Assembly: GCF_008364625.2 (NCBI RefSeq)
Contig: NZ_CP126604.1
Location: 372,001 to 436,000 of the forward strand
Origin: Enterobacter dykesii
GTDB taxonomy: Bacteria > Pseudomonadota > Gammaproteobacteria > Enterobacterales > Enterobacteriaceae
DNA: 64,000 bases
Direction of reading: 5' to 3'
Below the pieces are notes generated by a model. The model was not told the origin of the DNA and made no database searches. It worked only from the letters and a program-made list of their open reading frames with translations. The translations under genes were made by a program, and so were the position numbers. Positions 24,149 to 37,381 of this stretch are shown here, piece after piece. Each line of letters starts with the position of its first letter. The stretch's first letter is position 1.

Positions 24149-24168
24149 CCCTCTCCCATGGGAGAGGG
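24149..24168. repeat. CCCTCTCCC/GGGAGAGGG palindrome
   Basis: CCCTCTCCC-AT-GGGAGAGGG is a perfect 20-base palindrome between the convergent stops of epmA (24138) and mscM (24183). It is a copy of the family seen at 13408. Confidence 0.82.
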
Positions 24169-24182
24169 TTGCACCGCTTATC

Positions 24183-27100
24183 TTACAAACTTCCCGCCGG
24201 ACGCGTCCGCGCCGCTGACGTCAGCGTTCTTCCCGTTTTACGCCCGTCCAGGCTTTCCAGACGCATCTGGAACGGTGGGAACGGCATATCAATACCGTGT
24301 TCGCGGAAGCCCGCCAGAATCAGCTGGTGGATCTCATGGCGCAGCGGCATACGGTGTCCCATTTCGGCGGCGTAGATACGCAGCTCGAAAATCTGGATCC
24401 CCTGCTGTAAATCCACAAGGAATACTTCCGGCGCCGGGTTGTCGATTACCAGCGAGCAGCGCTCAGCGGCGGTGTAGAGGATCTGGGTGACCTCTTCGCT
24501 GTTGGCATCCGACGGCGCCGGTACCGTCAGCACCACACGGGTAACGGAGTCTGACAGCGACCAGTTGATGAACTGCTCGGTGATAAACGCCTTGTTTGGC
24601 ACGATGATCTCTTTGCGATCCCAGTCGCTGATCGTCGTCGCACGGGTGTTGATCTTCGTGATGCTGCCGGTCAGATCGCGGATCGTTACGGTATCGCCAA
24701 TACGGATCGGTTTTTCGAACAGAATGATCAGGCCAGAGATGAAGTTGGCGAAGATCTCCTGTAAGCCAAAACCTAACCCTACACCAAGGGCCGCCACCAG
24801 CCACTGCAGCTTCGACCACTCAATACCGATCATCGAGAAGCCAACCAGCCCGCCAAACAGCATGATCAAATATTTGGTAATGGTCGTAATCGCATAGCCT
24901 GTACCCGGCGTTAAATCCAGATGCTGCAGCAGCGCTAGCTCCAGCAGCGCCGGGAAGTTGCGCACCAGCTGCGTGGTGATAATCAGCACCAGAATGGCAA
25001 TCAGCACCGCCCCTAAGGTAATCGGCTCCAGACTTTCAACGCCCTGCACCGTGGAGGTCACGTCCCACAGAGAGATGTTCTCCAGGAAGCCAAATGCGGA
25101 GTGGATCTCTGACCACAGGAAGATCACCGACAGGAGGGCTATGAGCATCAGGATGGAACGAACCAGGCGCAGGGACTGGGTGCTGATGGCATCCAGATCC
25201 AGTTCGACTTCGTCCGCTTCCGTTGTGCCTTCCGTACTGTTGACGTGGTTTGGCTCTTCCTCACCCCGCGCACGCTGGGCGAGGATCTCCGCCCGACGAT
25301 GCTTGGCTCGGTCAAAGGCCAGACGGCGGCGCTGGATCAGCATCCAGCGGCGGATCACGTGGTACACCACCAGGAGCAGGAACCAGATTGCCACCGAGGT
25401 TTCAAGTCGCGCCAGCAGCGCCTTCGAGGTCGCCAGATAACCCACCGCGGCCGCCAGCATCGCAACCAACGGTGCGCTCAGCAGCAGGTTCCAGAGCAGC
25501 CGGTTGAACATGTTGTCGCCGCTGCCGGATTTATCGAGATAGAGCGGAATACCCGCGCGTTTCAGGCTGAGCGTAACGATGGCCAGCGCCCCGCATATCA
25601 GCATAAAGCAGAGGCGGCCCAGCGAGCCTGAGAATTCCCGGTCGTTGAGATTATCGAACATGATCAGCGCCATAATCAGCGGCACAATCAGCCCGATGCT
25701 CATCAGGTAGTAACGCATGGCGCGCGCAACGCGATTACGCGGCCAGCCAAAGTGGGCGATAAACAGGCCATTGGGGCGCGCGAAGGTGGCGCAAATCATG
25801 ACCACCCACAGCAGCGGCACCGTGGCGGTGACGCCATCGCCAATTGCGACCGCGAGCGGATAGGGCCAGGCTTCCCGCAGACCATACCCCAGCGTCATCC
25901 ACAGCACCGGCAGCGGGGAGGCGACAAGAATCGACCAGAATACGGTGCGCAACGTTAGCCAGAAGTGATCCTGGGTGACTTTCCCGACCCGGGAGCTGGA
26001 ACGCTCCAGGAAGCGGGTGAAATGCCTGCGCGAGTAAATGCTGAAGCCCACCAGAATCAACGCCCCGAGCAGCGGGAAAATGGTCTCTTTGCTGGTAAAC
26101 ATCATCACGCTGGCCTGTCCCAGCTGGCTGACGGTGTCCAGCGAAATCAGGCGACGCAGATCCTGAACAATCTCAATCGGCCACGAGAAGGTCATCGGAC
26201 GCACGTCAGACGTCCAGAAGAGATAACGGTGCGTCGCCTCGTTCACCTCTTTCAGCGCATCTTCCAGCTGGCTATTGGAGACTTTTAGCTTGGTCAGCTC
26301 CAGAATCAGCGTATCCCCGCCCTGGAGCAGGGAGTTCAGCAGTTCACGCTGGGTACGCAGCTGGGCTTCCAGAATGCGGTTTTGCTCGCTGGTCAGGGGC
26401 TGGCCGTCAGCCTGACGGATCTGGCGGATTTGCGGCTGCTTATTGAGAAGATCTTCAAAGTGCAGTCGCTGAACGCGCAGCTGGGCCATCTCGGTATCCA
26501 GCTGCTGCGGCTTCGGCATTTCCGGCAGGCGCGCGACCTGGGCGCGTAACGCTTCGCCCAGCAGGTTTGATGACCCGAGCCACTGGGACTGCTCGCGCAG
26601 GGTGTTTAACGCCTGACGCACCTGAAGGGTTTGATTGGTCGCCTGACGCTGCTGGGATGCAACCAGATCCATGCGCTGCGCCTGCTGGTTCAGCGCGGCA
26701 GAAAGCTCGCGGTTGACCCTGAATTGTTCGTTGATAGCGGCAGGCAGGTTTTCGCTGTTTTCAGCCAGCAGTTCGGTGCTTTCAAGGGCACGCTCGGCTT
26801 CGCGCTGACGCTGGCTGTTAAGCTGATTGCGCAGGGCCTGGAGATACGCATCCAGCTGCTCGCTCTGCTTCTGAGCGAGTTCAGAGCGCATCCGCGACAG
26901 CTCCTGACGGTTGTTGGCAGAAAGCTGCGCTAGCTCTAGCTCATCGACAAGGGCCTTCAGGCGAGCCGATTCTGCCTGCAGGCCCAGATTTTGGGCCTGA
27001 GCCTGCGGGGTGTTGCCGCTTTGCGTTCCCACGCGACGCTCAACTTCATTAAGCTGGCGGCGGGCGTCGGTTTGCTGTTGCGGAAGCTGGCTGAGCGAGT

Positions 27101-27506
27101 CGGCAATTTCACGCGCGCGCTCCTGTTCCTGCTGCGCCAGGCGGCTCTTTTCCAGAAGCTGGCTGCTGACCTGCAGGATCTCCTGGTTCAGAGCGTCCGA
27201 GGTCATGCCTGCGGGCACGTCGCGCGGTTCGTCACGCAAATTGTTGAGCTGCGCGCGCAGCGTCTGCGAGAGTTTGGGGAAGTTGTCGATAACCTGCTGA
27301 TACTGCTGAGCGCGCTCAAGAGAGCCTTTCCGCTCCTCAAGCGCGTTCAGGGCAGCCTGGAGCGACTCGACGGTCCCTGGCTGAGCGGGTTTGGCCGCTT
27401 TTGCCTGCTCCAGTTCCTGGGTTATCTGTTTGGCGTCGGGGGCTGTCGCTGCGTACGCCCCCATGCTGAGGCACCAGGCCATCAGTAGAACGATAATCGG
27501 GCGCAC
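24183..27506 (-). CDS. mscM: Miniconductance mechanosensitive channel MscM
   Basis: This is a large MscS-type channel of 1107 residues. It has a cleavable signal peptide (MRPIIVLLMAWCLSMGAYA), a long periplasmic coiled-coil and glutamine-rich region (about 20-480), about ten membrane helices, and the MscS pore and beta domain near the C-terminus (GVGLGFGLQEIFANFISGLIILFEKPIRIGDTV). The channel protects against hypo-osmotic shock. The start is GTG at 27506 with AGAAGGA upstream and gives exactly the E. coli length. psd ends 20 bases upstream, so psd-mscM form an operon. Confidence 0.96.
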   Translation of the reverse strand: MRPIIVLLMAWCLSMGAYAATAPDAKQITQELEQAKAAKPAQPGTVESLQAALNALEERKGSLERAQQYQQVIDNFPKLSQTLRAQLNNLRDEPRDVPAGMTSDALNQEILQVSSQLLEKSRLAQQEQERAREIADSLSQLPQQQTDARRQLNEVERRVGTQSGNTPQAQAQNLGLQAESARLKALVDELELAQLSANNRQELSRMRSELAQKQSEQLDAYLQALRNQLNSQRQREAERALESTELLAENSENLPAAINEQFRVNRELSAALNQQAQRMDLVASQQRQATNQTLQVRQALNTLREQSQWLGSSNLLGEALRAQVARLPEMPKPQQLDTEMAQLRVQRLHFEDLLNKQPQIRQIRQADGQPLTSEQNRILEAQLRTQRELLNSLLQGGDTLILELTKLKVSNSQLEDALKEVNEATHRYLFWTSDVRPMTFSWPIEIVQDLRRLISLDTVSQLGQASVMMFTSKETIFPLLGALILVGFSIYSRRHFTRFLERSSSRVGKVTQDHFWLTLRTVFWSILVASPLPVLWMTLGYGLREAWPYPLAVAIGDGVTATVPLLWVVMICATFARPNGLFIAHFGWPRNRVARAMRYYLMSIGLIVPLIMALIMFDNLNDREFSGSLGRLCFMLICGALAIVTLSLKRAGIPLYLDKSGSGDNMFNRLLWNLLLSAPLVAMLAAAVGYLATSKALLARLETSVAIWFLLLVVYHVIRRWMLIQRRRLAFDRAKHRRAEILAQRARGEEEPNHVNSTEGTTEADEVELDLDAISTQSLRLVRSILMLIALLSVIFLWSEIHSAFGFLENISLWDVTSTVQGVESLEPITLGAVLIAILVLIITTQLVRNFPALLELALLQHLDLTPGTGYAITTITKYLIMLFGGLVGFSMIGIEWSKLQWLVAALGVGLGFGLQEIFANFISGLIILFEKPIRIGDTVTIRDLTGSITKINTRATTISDWDRKEIIVPNKAFITEQFINWSLSDSVTRVVLTVPAPSDANSEEVTQILYTAAERCSLVIDNPAPEVFLVDLQQGIQIFELRIYAAEMGHRMPLRHEIHQLILAGFREHGIDMPFPPFQMRLESLDGRKTGRTLTSAARTRPAGSL

Positions 27507-27525
27507 GTCAGCGATCCTTCTGTTA

Positions 27526-28494
27526 TTAGCCTTCGTCTTTTTTGTCGTCAACCAGCGGGCTGGCGTCGTGCTCGGCGTTGATCTCTTCCTGCGACAGCGG
27601 CGCTGGTTCTGCATCCGGCGTCACGAAAGTTTCGGTAGAGACCGCCAGCGGCTGGCCCAGTTTGGTGACCGACAGGCTTTCGAGCTGTTCAGCCAGCTTC
27701 ACTTTGCCCGGCGCAAACAGGTTGATTACGGTAGAGCCCAGCTTGAAGCGACCCATCTCCTGACCTTTCAGCAGGGCCACCGAGCCTTCCGCTTCACCGG
27801 CAGGCCAGGTCCAGCGTTTGATCACGCCTTCGCGCGGTGGAGTGATGGTGCCCGCCCAGACGGTTTCGATGCTGCCTACGATGGTCGCACCCACCAGAAT
27901 CTGCGCCATAGGGCCAAATTCAGTATCGAACAGACAGATGACGCGCTCGTTACGGGCAAACAGGTTCGGCACGTTCTGTGCGGTCAGGTGGTTTACGGAG
28001 AACAGATCGCCCGGGACGTAAATCATTTCGCGCAGGATACCGTTACACGGCATATGCACGCGATGGTAGTCGCGCGGTGAAAGATAGGTGGTGGCAAACG
28101 TACCGTTACGGAACAGATCCGCCATCAGGTAGTTACCCGCCAGCAGCGCTTCCAGACTGTAGTTATGACCCTTCGCCTGCAGGATTTTGTCGTCTTCGAT
28201 GTTACCCAACTGGCTGATCACGCCGTCTGCCGGCATCACCAGGACGTTAGGGTCGGTGTTCAGCGGGCGCACTTCGTCACGCAGCGGGCGCACGAAGAAC
28301 TCGTTGAAGGTGCGGTAGCTGGCGGTATCCGGCTTTTGCGCCTCTTTCATATCGACCTTGTAATATTTTACGAAAAGGTCGATGACCAGTTTGGTCAGCC
28401 AGCCCGCGCGTTTGCTTGCGCCCCAGCCCGCCAGGCGAGTGAGCCACAGTTTTGGCAGAATGTATTGAAGCGAAAGTTTAAATGCGTTTAACAA
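27526..28494 (-). CDS. psd: Phosphatidylserine decarboxylase
   Basis: Psd makes phosphatidylethanolamine from phosphatidylserine at the inner membrane. The proenzyme of 322 residues contains the self-cleavage LGST motif ([11 protein letters not shown], near residue 254), whose serine becomes the pyruvoyl prosthetic group. The HMPCNG and RDYHRVH segments are typical. The start is TTG at 28494 behind GGAGG. It is followed closely by mscM, and rsgA lies upstream with a 97-base gap. Confidence 0.97.
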   Translation of the reverse strand: MLNAFKLSLQYILPKLWLTRLAGWGASKRAGWLTKLVIDLFVKYYKVDMKEAQKPDTASYRTFNEFFVRPLRDEVRPLNTDPNVLVMPADGVISQLGNIEDDKILQAKGHNYSLEALLAGNYLMADLFRNGTFATTYLSPRDYHRVHMPCNGILREMIYVPGDLFSVNHLTAQNVPNLFARNERVICLFDTEFGPMAQILVGATIVGSIETVWAGTITPPREGVIKRWTWPAGEAEGSVALLKGQEMGRFKLGSTVINLFAPGKVKLAEQLESLSVTKLGQPLAVSTETFVTPDAEPAPLSQEEINAEHDASPLVDDKKDEG

Positions 28495-28591
28495 GGTAGC
28501 CTCCAGGCCATTGTTTTGTCGTTCCTGATCCGGCTTTGAACAGCCGGAACCTGAAAAAAGGGGACGATTTTAGCGATGCTTAGCTTAGTTG

Positions 28592-29644
28592 TCAGTTATC
28601 AGAATCAGAAAAGTTTTTACGCGTTTTTACGTCTTCCATGCTCTCAAGAATGCGGTGGTAATTCTCGAAGCGGGTTTCCGCGATCTCGCCTTTCTCAACC
28701 GCTTCACGGATAGCGCAGCCCGGGTCGTTATCGTGCTTACAGTCGCGGTATTTACAGGCGCCTAAATAATCATGGAATTCGACAAATCCGTTAAAGATTT
28801 GTTCCGGCTCAAGGTGCCACAAACCGAACTCACGCACCCCCGGAGAGTCGATCACGTCGCCGCCGTGCGGGAAATGATACAGACGCGAGGCGGTAGTGGT
28901 GTGCTGGCCCAGACCCGAGACGTTGGACACATCGTTAGTCAGGATCTCTTGCTGGAGGCCAAGCAGGTTGTTCAGCAGGCTCGATTTACCTACGCCGGAC
29001 TGGCCCGCAAAAATGCTGATGCGGTCGGTCAGCGCCTCTTCCAGCGGTTTAAGGCCATCTTTGGTGTGGCTGGAGACCATCAGCACGCGGTAACCAATCT
29101 TGCGGTAGATATCCATCTGCTCATTCACGAAGGCCATGCCGTCGTCATCCAGCAGATCGATTTTATTCAACACGATAATCGGTTCAACCTGCAGCGTTTC
29201 GCAGGCGACGAGGTATCGGTCGATAATGTTGAGAGAAAGCTCGGGTAAAATCGCCGAAACAATGACGATCTGGTTAATATTGGCGGCAATAGGTTTGACC
29301 CCGTCGTAGAAATCAGGACGGGTTAACACGGACGTGCGCTCATGGACCGCTTCAACGATACCTTTTACCGTAACGCCTTCCGCCGCCTCTTTACCCGGAC
29401 GCCAGACGACGCGATCGCCGGTTACCAGTGAACGGATAGTGCGACGGATATTGCAACGGTGAATATCACCGTCGGCGGATTCCACGTCAGCGTGCATACC
29501 GAAACGGCTGATGACTACGCCTTCTGTCGCTTCACCAAACAGGTTGTCGTCATAATCCGGCTTCTCCGAAGTGGTTTTAAGACGGCGCTGGTGGTTGGCG
29601 TTTACGCGGCGCTGCTGCCCTTTGGAGAGTTTATTTTTACTCAA
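28592..29644 (-). CDS. rsgA: Ribosome small-subunit GTPase RsgA
   Basis: RsgA checks late assembly of the 30S decoding centre. The 350-residue protein has a basic N-terminus, an OB fold, a circularly permuted GTPase domain in the order NKIDLLDD (G4), [12 protein letters not shown] (G1) and DSPGVREFG (G3), and a C-terminal zinc finger with [14 protein letters not shown]. The start is TTG at 29644 after AGGAG, reproducing the E. coli N-terminus [12 protein letters not shown]. It is divergent from orn. Confidence 0.97.
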   Translation of the reverse strand: MSKNKLSKGQQRRVNANHQRRLKTTSEKPDYDDNLFGEATEGVVISRFGMHADVESADGDIHRCNIRRTIRSLVTGDRVVWRPGKEAAEGVTVKGIVEAVHERTSVLTRPDFYDGVKPIAANINQIVIVSAILPELSLNIIDRYLVACETLQVEPIIVLNKIDLLDDDGMAFVNEQMDIYRKIGYRVLMVSSHTKDGLKPLEEALTDRISIFAGQSGVGKSSLLNNLLGLQQEILTNDVSNVSGLGQHTTTASRLYHFPHGGDVIDSPGVREFGLWHLEPEQIFNGFVEFHDYLGACKYRDCKHDNDPGCAIREAVEKGEIAETRFENYHRILESMEDVKTRKNFSDSDN

Positions 29645-29751
29645 TCGCGCTGGCTCCTGGTCGCCCGTAAGGGGCAAAACCTCTATGATACACTCTAATT
29701 AATACTAGTTAACCTGCTACTGCCGGTTATGCGAGAAGGGTGGAAAATAAC

Positions 29752-30297
29752 ATGAGCGCGGATGAAAACAACCTGATTTGGATCGATCTCGAAATGACCG
29801 GGCTGGATCCCGAGCGCGATCGCATCATTGAAATTGCAACGCTGGTGACGGACGCTAACCTGAATATCCTGGCTGAAGGGCCAACGATTGCGGTGCATCA
29901 GTCCGACGACCAGCTGGCTTTGATGGATGAATGGAACGTGCGCACCCACACCGGCAGTGGCCTGGTGGAGCGCGTGAAGGCGAGCACATTCGGCGATCGC
30001 GAAGCGGAGCTGGCGACGCTTGAGTTCCTGAAACAGTGGGTTCCGGCAGGCAAATCGCCTATCTGTGGGAATAGTATCGGCCAGGATCGCCGTTTCCTGT
30101 TTAAGTACATGCCGGAGCTGGAGTCATATTTCCACTACCGCTATCTGGATGTCAGCACCCTGAAAGAGCTGGCGCGTCGCTGGAAGCCTGAAATCCTCGA
30201 CGGCTTCAAAAAGCAGGGGACCCACCAGGCTATGGACGATATCCGTGAGTCCGTGGCGGAGCTTTCCTACTACCGCGAAAACTTTATCAAGCTGTGA
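29752..30297 (+). CDS. orn: Oligoribonuclease
   Basis: Orn is a 3'-5' exonuclease that finishes RNA decay by cutting very short oligonucleotides and pGpG. The 181 residues contain the DEDDh active site: Asp12 and Glu14 in WIDLEMTG, and the C-terminal HQAMDDI with the His and Asp. The start at 29752 gives the E. coli N-terminus; a second in-frame ATG at 29740 would add four residues. A terminator-like hairpin follows, then the tRNA-Gly cluster. Confidence 0.98.
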   Translation: MSADENNLIWIDLEMTGLDPERDRIIEIATLVTDANLNILAEGPTIAVHQSDDQLALMDEWNVRTHTGSGLVERVKASTFGDREAELATLEFLKQWVPAGKSPICGNSIGQDRRFLFKYMPELESYFHYRYLDVSTLKELARRWKPEILDGFKKQGTHQAMDDIRESVAELSYYRENFIKL

Positions 30298-30303
30298 TTT
30301 TGC

Positions 30304-30334
30304 GATCCGGCGCCTTGCGTGGCCGGGTTTTTGT
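30304..30334 (+). terminator. orn terminator
   Basis: ATCCGGC and GCCGGGT pair across a short loop and are followed by TTTTTG, starting seven bases past the orn stop. Confidence 0.75.
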
Positions 30335-30405
30335 CGTTAAATTGTTCAGCTTGCCGATTAAATAAGCATTTGAACTTAATTTCGAAAAAATCGCTTTAAG
30401 GGGGG

Positions 30406-30442
30406 TTGCAGCTAAAAGGATTTCTCGTATAATGCGCCTCCC
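30406..30442 (+). promoter_or_regulatory. tRNA-Gly cluster promoter
   Basis: TTGCAG at 30406 and a perfect TATAAT at 30428 are 16 bases apart and followed by the GC-rich discriminator GCGCCTCCC, as expected for a stringently controlled stable-RNA promoter. It lies about 55 bases before the first tRNA-Gly. Confidence 0.85.
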
Positions 30443-30493
30443 GTAACGACAGAGAATTACACGTTACGACAGCAACAAAAGCAGTGCAGATTT

Positions 30494-30569
<76 letters not shown>

Positions 30570-30605
30570 AAATTTGAAAGTGCTTCTAAAGCACGGACCA
30601 CCCAA

Positions 30606-30681
<76 letters not shown>

Positions 30682-30717
30682 AAATTTGAAAGTGCTTCCA
30701 AAGCACGGACCACCCAA

Positions 30718-30793
<76 letters not shown>

Positions 30794-31063
30794 AATTCTT
30801 CTTAATCTCTAAAATATCCACAGCGAAAAGCATCGTTGGGGACGTTTTCTATTGTCTCTGAAATACTCTTGTGAACAGAGTTATCCACAGAAACTGTGCT
30901 TAACCGAAACAGGGTTAAAGCTTAGCAGGGTGAATAATATCCTTTTAACTCTCTGTATTTATTGAATAAATTTTCATTTCAAAATGTTATTGAGATCACT
31001 TGACCTCTTCTCCAGACCAGATGGCGCTTGAGTTTGTAATTTTATTCACAGGCTGTGAATAGT

Positions 31064-32201
31064 TCAGGCATCCCGCGGAAGCCCTTTTTCAACCACCCTC
31101 ACCAGACGCTGTTTCTTCGGTAACTGCACCTCGATCGCGCAGGCATTACGCTTCTCTATTTGCTGCGCAATCGCCCATTCTATATGTTCATCAAGAAGTG
31201 GGTGCTCACCTCTACGGCTTTCAAGCGCCCGGATATTCGCTTCATCCCACGGGGCATTGCCCAGCGCGACGGCGACATTACGCAGCCAACGCAGATGACC
31301 GATACGGCGAATGGCCGAACCTTCCGTCACTTTCAGGAACCAGGCTTCAGTCCAGGCAAATAAATCAATGAGCTGCGGCGCATGCAGCGCCTTACGCGGG
31401 CTGAAATCCTCTTCGTCCGTGAGCTGCGAATAGCGGTTCCACGGGCAGATCAATTGGCAGTCGTCGCAGCCGTAGATGCGGTTGCCGATAAGTGGTCGAA
31501 ATTCCTCTGGAATGGCGCCTTCCAGTTCGATAGTGAGGTAGGAGATGCAGCGGCGCGCATCCACGGTGTAAGGCTCGACGATGGCACCCGTCGGGCAGAT
31601 GGTCATGCAGGCCACGCAGCGTCCGCAGCCTTCCTCTACCGGGCCGTCTACCGGCAGCGGTAAATCAATCAGCAGTTCACCCAGGAAGAAGAACGATCCG
31701 GCGTCGCGGCTAAGGATAAGTGAGTGCTTACCTGTCCAGCCAAGCCCGGCTTTTTCGGCGATCGGGCGCTCAAGAATAGGCGCAGAATCGACAAAGGGTC
31801 TAAAATTCAGCGAAACACAGTGCTGCTGAATAGTTTCCCCGAGTTTTTTTAAACGGTTACGCAAGAGCTTATGGTAATCACGTCCCAGGGCGTACCGGCT
31901 GACGTAACCCAGAGAGGGATTTTTTAGCGTGCGCGCAAAGGCCGCGTTGGCGGGCAGATAGTTCATGCGCACGCTGATGACGCGTAATGTGCCCGGCAAA
32001 AGCTCGTGAGGACGGGCGCGCATCATGCCATGACGCGCCATCCATTCCATTTCGCCGTGGTATTGTTTATCCAGCCAGGCCTGCAGTTTCGGCTCGCTGG
32101 CGGAAAGGTCGGTATCGGTAATGCCCACCTTCTGGAAGCCAAGCTCAGCACCCCACTGTTTTATTTTTTGCGCTAATTCATTGAGATCGAGGGGCTGTGA
32201 C

Positions 32202-32203
<2 letters not shown>
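31064..32203 (-). CDS. queG: Epoxyqueuosine reductase QueG
   Basis: QueG performs the last step of queuosine synthesis in tRNA, reducing epoxyqueuosine with cobalamin and two [4Fe-4S] clusters. The 379-residue protein has the ferredoxin-like cluster motifs CGRCVACMTICPTGA and CDDCQLICPWN, and ends in a HEAT-like region. The start at 32203 gives the E. coli length; a further ATG at 32251 lies well inside nnr. Its ATG overlaps the nnr ATG on the other strand within the sequence CATG. Confidence 0.96.
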
Positions 32204-34179
<1,976 letters not shown>

Positions 34180-34195
34180 GCGTAGGGATGACGGG

Positions 34196-35527
34196 ATGAT
34201 AAATCGCGTTAAAGGTTGGTTGTTGGCTGCCACCGTGCTGCTGTGCGCGCAGGCCGGGGCGGCAAACCTCTCAGATATTCAGGTATCAAACGGCGAAAGC
34301 CAGGCCCGGATCACGTTCAGCTTTATGGGCGATCCTGAATATGCGTTTTCACAGCCAGACAGCCACAGCGTGGCGCTGGATATCAAACAAACAGGCGTGA
34401 TCCAGGGGCTGCCGCTGCGGTTCAGCGGTAACAACCTGGTGAAAAGTATCCGTTCGGGAACGCCGCAGGATAGCCAGTCGTTACGTCTGGTGGTCGATTT
34501 GACCGAAAAGGGCAAAACGAAGGCGGTGAAGCAGCAAAACGGAGCGAACTATACGGTGGTGTTTACCATCAATGCCGACGCGCCGCCACCGCCGCCGGTC
34601 GTAGCGAAGCGCGTGGAAGAACCGGTATATACGCCGCGTCCTTCTGAACCAGCGCGTAATCCCTTTAAATCGCAGAACGATCGCATTACTGCGGCAACCA
34701 GCAGCAATACGGTGACACGTCCGGCAGCCAGCGCGCGACGCGCGACGGTCAGCGGTGACAAAGTGATTATCGCCATTGATGCGGGCCACGGCGGGGAAGA
34801 TCCCGGGGCGATTGGTCCTGGCGGCACGCGAGAGAAAAACGTGACTATCGCTATCGCGCGTAAGCTGCGTTCGCTACTCAATGACGACCCGATGTTTAAA
34901 GGCGTGTTGACCCGCGACGGGGATTACTTTATCTCCGTAATGGGGCGCTCGGACGTGGCGCGTAAGCAAAACGCGAACTTCCTGGTCTCTATTCATGCGG
35001 ACGCCGCACCGAATCGTAGCGCCACCGGCGCCTCGGTTTGGGTGCTGTCGAACCGCCGCGCCAACAGCGAAATGGCCAACTGGCTTGAAGAGCATGAGAA
35101 GCAGTCTGAACTGTTAGGCGGCGCGGGCGACGTGCTGGCGAACAGCCAGTCCGATCCGTACCTCAGCCAGGCGGTGCTGGATTTACAGTTCGGTCATTCT
35201 CAGCGCGTCGGGTATGATGTCGCCACTAACGTATTGAACCAGCTGCAAAGCGTTGGCGTGCTGCATAAGCGTCGTCCGGAACATGCCAGCCTCGGCGTTC
35301 TGCGCTCGCCGGATATCCCGTCCATCCTTGTGGAGACGGGCTTCATCAGCAACAACGGTGAAGAGCGTCTGTTGGGAAGCGACAGCTATCAGCAGCAAAT
35401 TGCCGAAGCGATTTATAAGGGTTTACGCAACTATTTTGAGGCGCATCCTCTGCAGTCTGCGCCGCAGAGCGGCTCAGCACAGACGGCCAGCGCAGCGCTG
35501 CCGGGTGAGATGACCGCGACCAACTAA
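34196..35527 (+). CDS. amiB: N-acetylmuramoyl-L-alanine amidase AmiB
   Basis: AmiB is a periplasmic zinc amidase that splits septal peptidoglycan during cell separation and is activated by EnvC. The 443 residues comprise a signal peptide ([16 protein letters not shown]), an AMIN domain for septal targeting (about 25-125), a proline-rich linker, and an Amidase_3 domain with [20 protein letters not shown] and VETGFISN supplying zinc ligands and catalytic Glu. The start at 34196 gives the signal peptide; upstream in-frame starts lie inside tsaE. mutL follows after nine bases. Confidence 0.96.
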   Translation: MINRVKGWLLAATVLLCAQAGAANLSDIQVSNGESQARITFSFMGDPEYAFSQPDSHSVALDIKQTGVIQGLPLRFSGNNLVKSIRSGTPQDSQSLRLVVDLTEKGKTKAVKQQNGANYTVVFTINADAPPPPPVVAKRVEEPVYTPRPSEPARNPFKSQNDRITAATSSNTVTRPAASARRATVSGDKVIIAIDAGHGGEDPGAIGPGGTREKNVTIAIARKLRSLLNDDPMFKGVLTRDGDYFISVMGRSDVARKQNANFLVSIHADAAPNRSATGASVWVLSNRRANSEMANWLEEHEKQSELLGGAGDVLANSQSDPYLSQAVLDLQFGHSQRVGYDVATNVLNQLQSVGVLHKRRPEHASLGVLRSPDIPSILVETGFISNNGEERLLGSDSYQQQIAEAIYKGLRNYFEAHPLQSAPQSGSAQTASAALPGEMTATN

Positions 35528-35536
35528 GGAGCATTC

Positions 35537-37381
35537 ATGCCGATTCAGGTTCTACCGCCGCAGCTCGCGAACCAAATCGCCGCCGGTGAGGTGGTGGAAC
35601 GCCCTGCGTCGGTGGTGAAGGAGCTGGTGGAAAACAGCCTTGATGCGGGCGCCACCCGCATCGATATTGATATCGAACGCGGTGGTGCGAAGCTTATCCG
35701 CATTCGCGACAACGGCTGTGGCATTAAAAAAGAGGAGCTGGCGCTGGCGCTGGCTCGTCACGCCACCAGTAAAATCGCCTCTCTGGACGATCTGGAAGCG
35801 ATTATTAGCCTCGGTTTTCGCGGCGAAGCGCTGGCCAGTATCAGCTCCGTTTCGCGCTTAACGCTGACCTCTCGTACCGCTGAACAGCAGGAAGCCTGGC
35901 AGGCTTACGCCGAAGGGCGCGATATGGATGTGACGGTCAAACCCGCGGCGCACCCTGTCGGCACGACGCTGGAAGTCCTGGATCTATTCTACAACACCCC
36001 CGCCCGACGCAAGTTTATGCGTACCGAGAAGACCGAGTTCGGCCATATCGACGAGATTATCCGCCGTATTGCGCTGGCCCGTTTCGATGTCACCATTAAT
36101 CTCAGCCATAACGGCAAGGTGATGCGCCAGTACCGTGCGGTGGCTGAAGGCGGACAGAAAGAGCGACGTTTAGGGGCTATCTGCGGGACGCCGTTTCTGG
36201 AACAGGCTCTGGCCATTGAGTGGCAGCACGGCGATCTCGCTTTACGCGGCTGGGTTGCCGATCCAAACGCGAGCAGTGCTGCGTTCTCTGAAATTCAGTA
36301 TTGCTACGTGAACGGCCGCATGATGCGCGACCGTCTCATCAATCACGCGATTCGCCAGGCCTGCGAAGACAAACTCGGGGCCGATCAGCAGCCTGCTTTC
36401 GTCCTTTATCTGGAAATCGACCCTCATCAGGTGGATGTAAACGTTCATCCTGCCAAACATGAGGTGCGGTTCCACCAGTCGCGTCTGGTTCACGACTTTA
36501 TTTATCAGGGCGTGGCCGCCGTATTGCAGCAGCAGGCAGCGCCAACGCTGCCGCTGGAAAACGACGCCCCTGCACCGCGTCCGCTGCCGGAAAACCGTGT
36601 GGCGGCGGGCCGCAACCATTTTGCTGAGCCTGCCGTCGCGCGTGAACCGGAAGCTCCGCGTTTCTCCCAGGCCGGGAGCGCACCGCGTCCAACGGGCGCG
36701 AACTATCCGAACGCCCAGCCGGGCTATCAGAAGCAGCAGGGCGCGTTGTACCGCAAGTTGCTGGAAACGCCAGCCGTGGAGCGTAAAGAGCACATTCCGC
36801 CCGCTCAGCCTTCTCTGGACGGGCACAGCCAGAGTTTTGGCCGGGTGCTGACGATTATCGCGCCCGATATTGCACTGCTTGAACGTGACGGCAAACTGAT
36901 GCTTCTGGCCCTGCCGGTCGCCGAACGCTGGCTCAAGCAGGTGCAACTCACGCCAGGCGAAAATGCAGCCTGCGCGCAGCCGCTCTTAATTCCGGTTCGC
37001 CTGAAAATATCCTCTGATGAAACGAGGGTATTACAGCGCGCAGAGCCGCAGCTGGCGCAAATGGGTATTGAAACTGTGCTCGAACCACAACATGTGACAA
37101 TTCGTGCAGTGCCTTTACCCTTACGCCAACAAAATTTACAAAACTTGATTCCTGAACTGATAGGCTACCTGGCGCAGCAAACATCGTTTGATGCCGCCAA
37201 CACCGCGCAGTGGATCGCCCGCCATCTGGCAAGCGAACACGCGCCGTGGAGTATGGCGCAGGCCATTAGCGTGCTGGCGGAGGTGGAACGCCTCTGTCCG
37301 CATCTGGTGAAAACGCCGCCGGGTGGGTTATTACAACCTGTTGATTTACAAACGGCGATGAACGCCCTGAAACATGATTGA
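35537..37381 (+). CDS. mutL: DNA mismatch repair protein MutL
   Basis: MutL links mismatch recognition by MutS to MutH nicking and UvrD unwinding. The 614-residue protein has the GHKL ATPase motifs [21 protein letters not shown] and [14 protein letters not shown] in the first 110 residues, the conserved [12 protein letters not shown] near residue 300, a variable proline-rich linker (about 340-430) and a C-terminal dimerisation domain. It has no endonuclease DQHAxxER motif, as normal for species with MutH. It overlaps miaA by eight bases. Confidence 0.98.
   Translation: MPIQVLPPQLANQIAAGEVVERPASVVKELVENSLDAGATRIDIDIERGGAKLIRIRDNGCGIKKEELALALARHATSKIASLDDLEAIISLGFRGEALASISSVSRLTLTSRTAEQQEAWQAYAEGRDMDVTVKPAAHPVGTTLEVLDLFYNTPARRKFMRTEKTEFGHIDEIIRRIALARFDVTINLSHNGKVMRQYRAVAEGGQKERRLGAICGTPFLEQALAIEWQHGDLALRGWVADPNASSAAFSEIQYCYVNGRMMRDRLINHAIRQACEDKLGADQQPAFVLYLEIDPHQVDVNVHPAKHEVRFHQSRLVHDFIYQGVAAVLQQQAAPTLPLENDAPAPRPLPENRVAAGRNHFAEPAVAREPEAPRFSQAGSAPRPTGANYPNAQPGYQKQQGALYRKLLETPAVERKEHIPPAQPSLDGHSQSFGRVLTIIAPDIALLERDGKLMLLALPVAERWLKQVQLTPGENAACAQPLLIPVRLKISSDETRVLQRAEPQLAQMGIETVLEPQHVTIRAVPLPLRQQNLQNLIPELIGYLAQQTSFDAANTAQWIARHLASEHAPWSMAQAISVLAEVERLCPHLVKTPPGGLLQPVDLQTAMNALKHD

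Noticed and set aside
30881..30889. Exact DnaA-box sequence TTATCCACA after the tRNA-Gly cluster, and another at 38734
   Set aside because: Single boxes occur by chance or as titration sites; there is no cluster, AT-rich unwinding element or origin gene nearby, so no origin is called.
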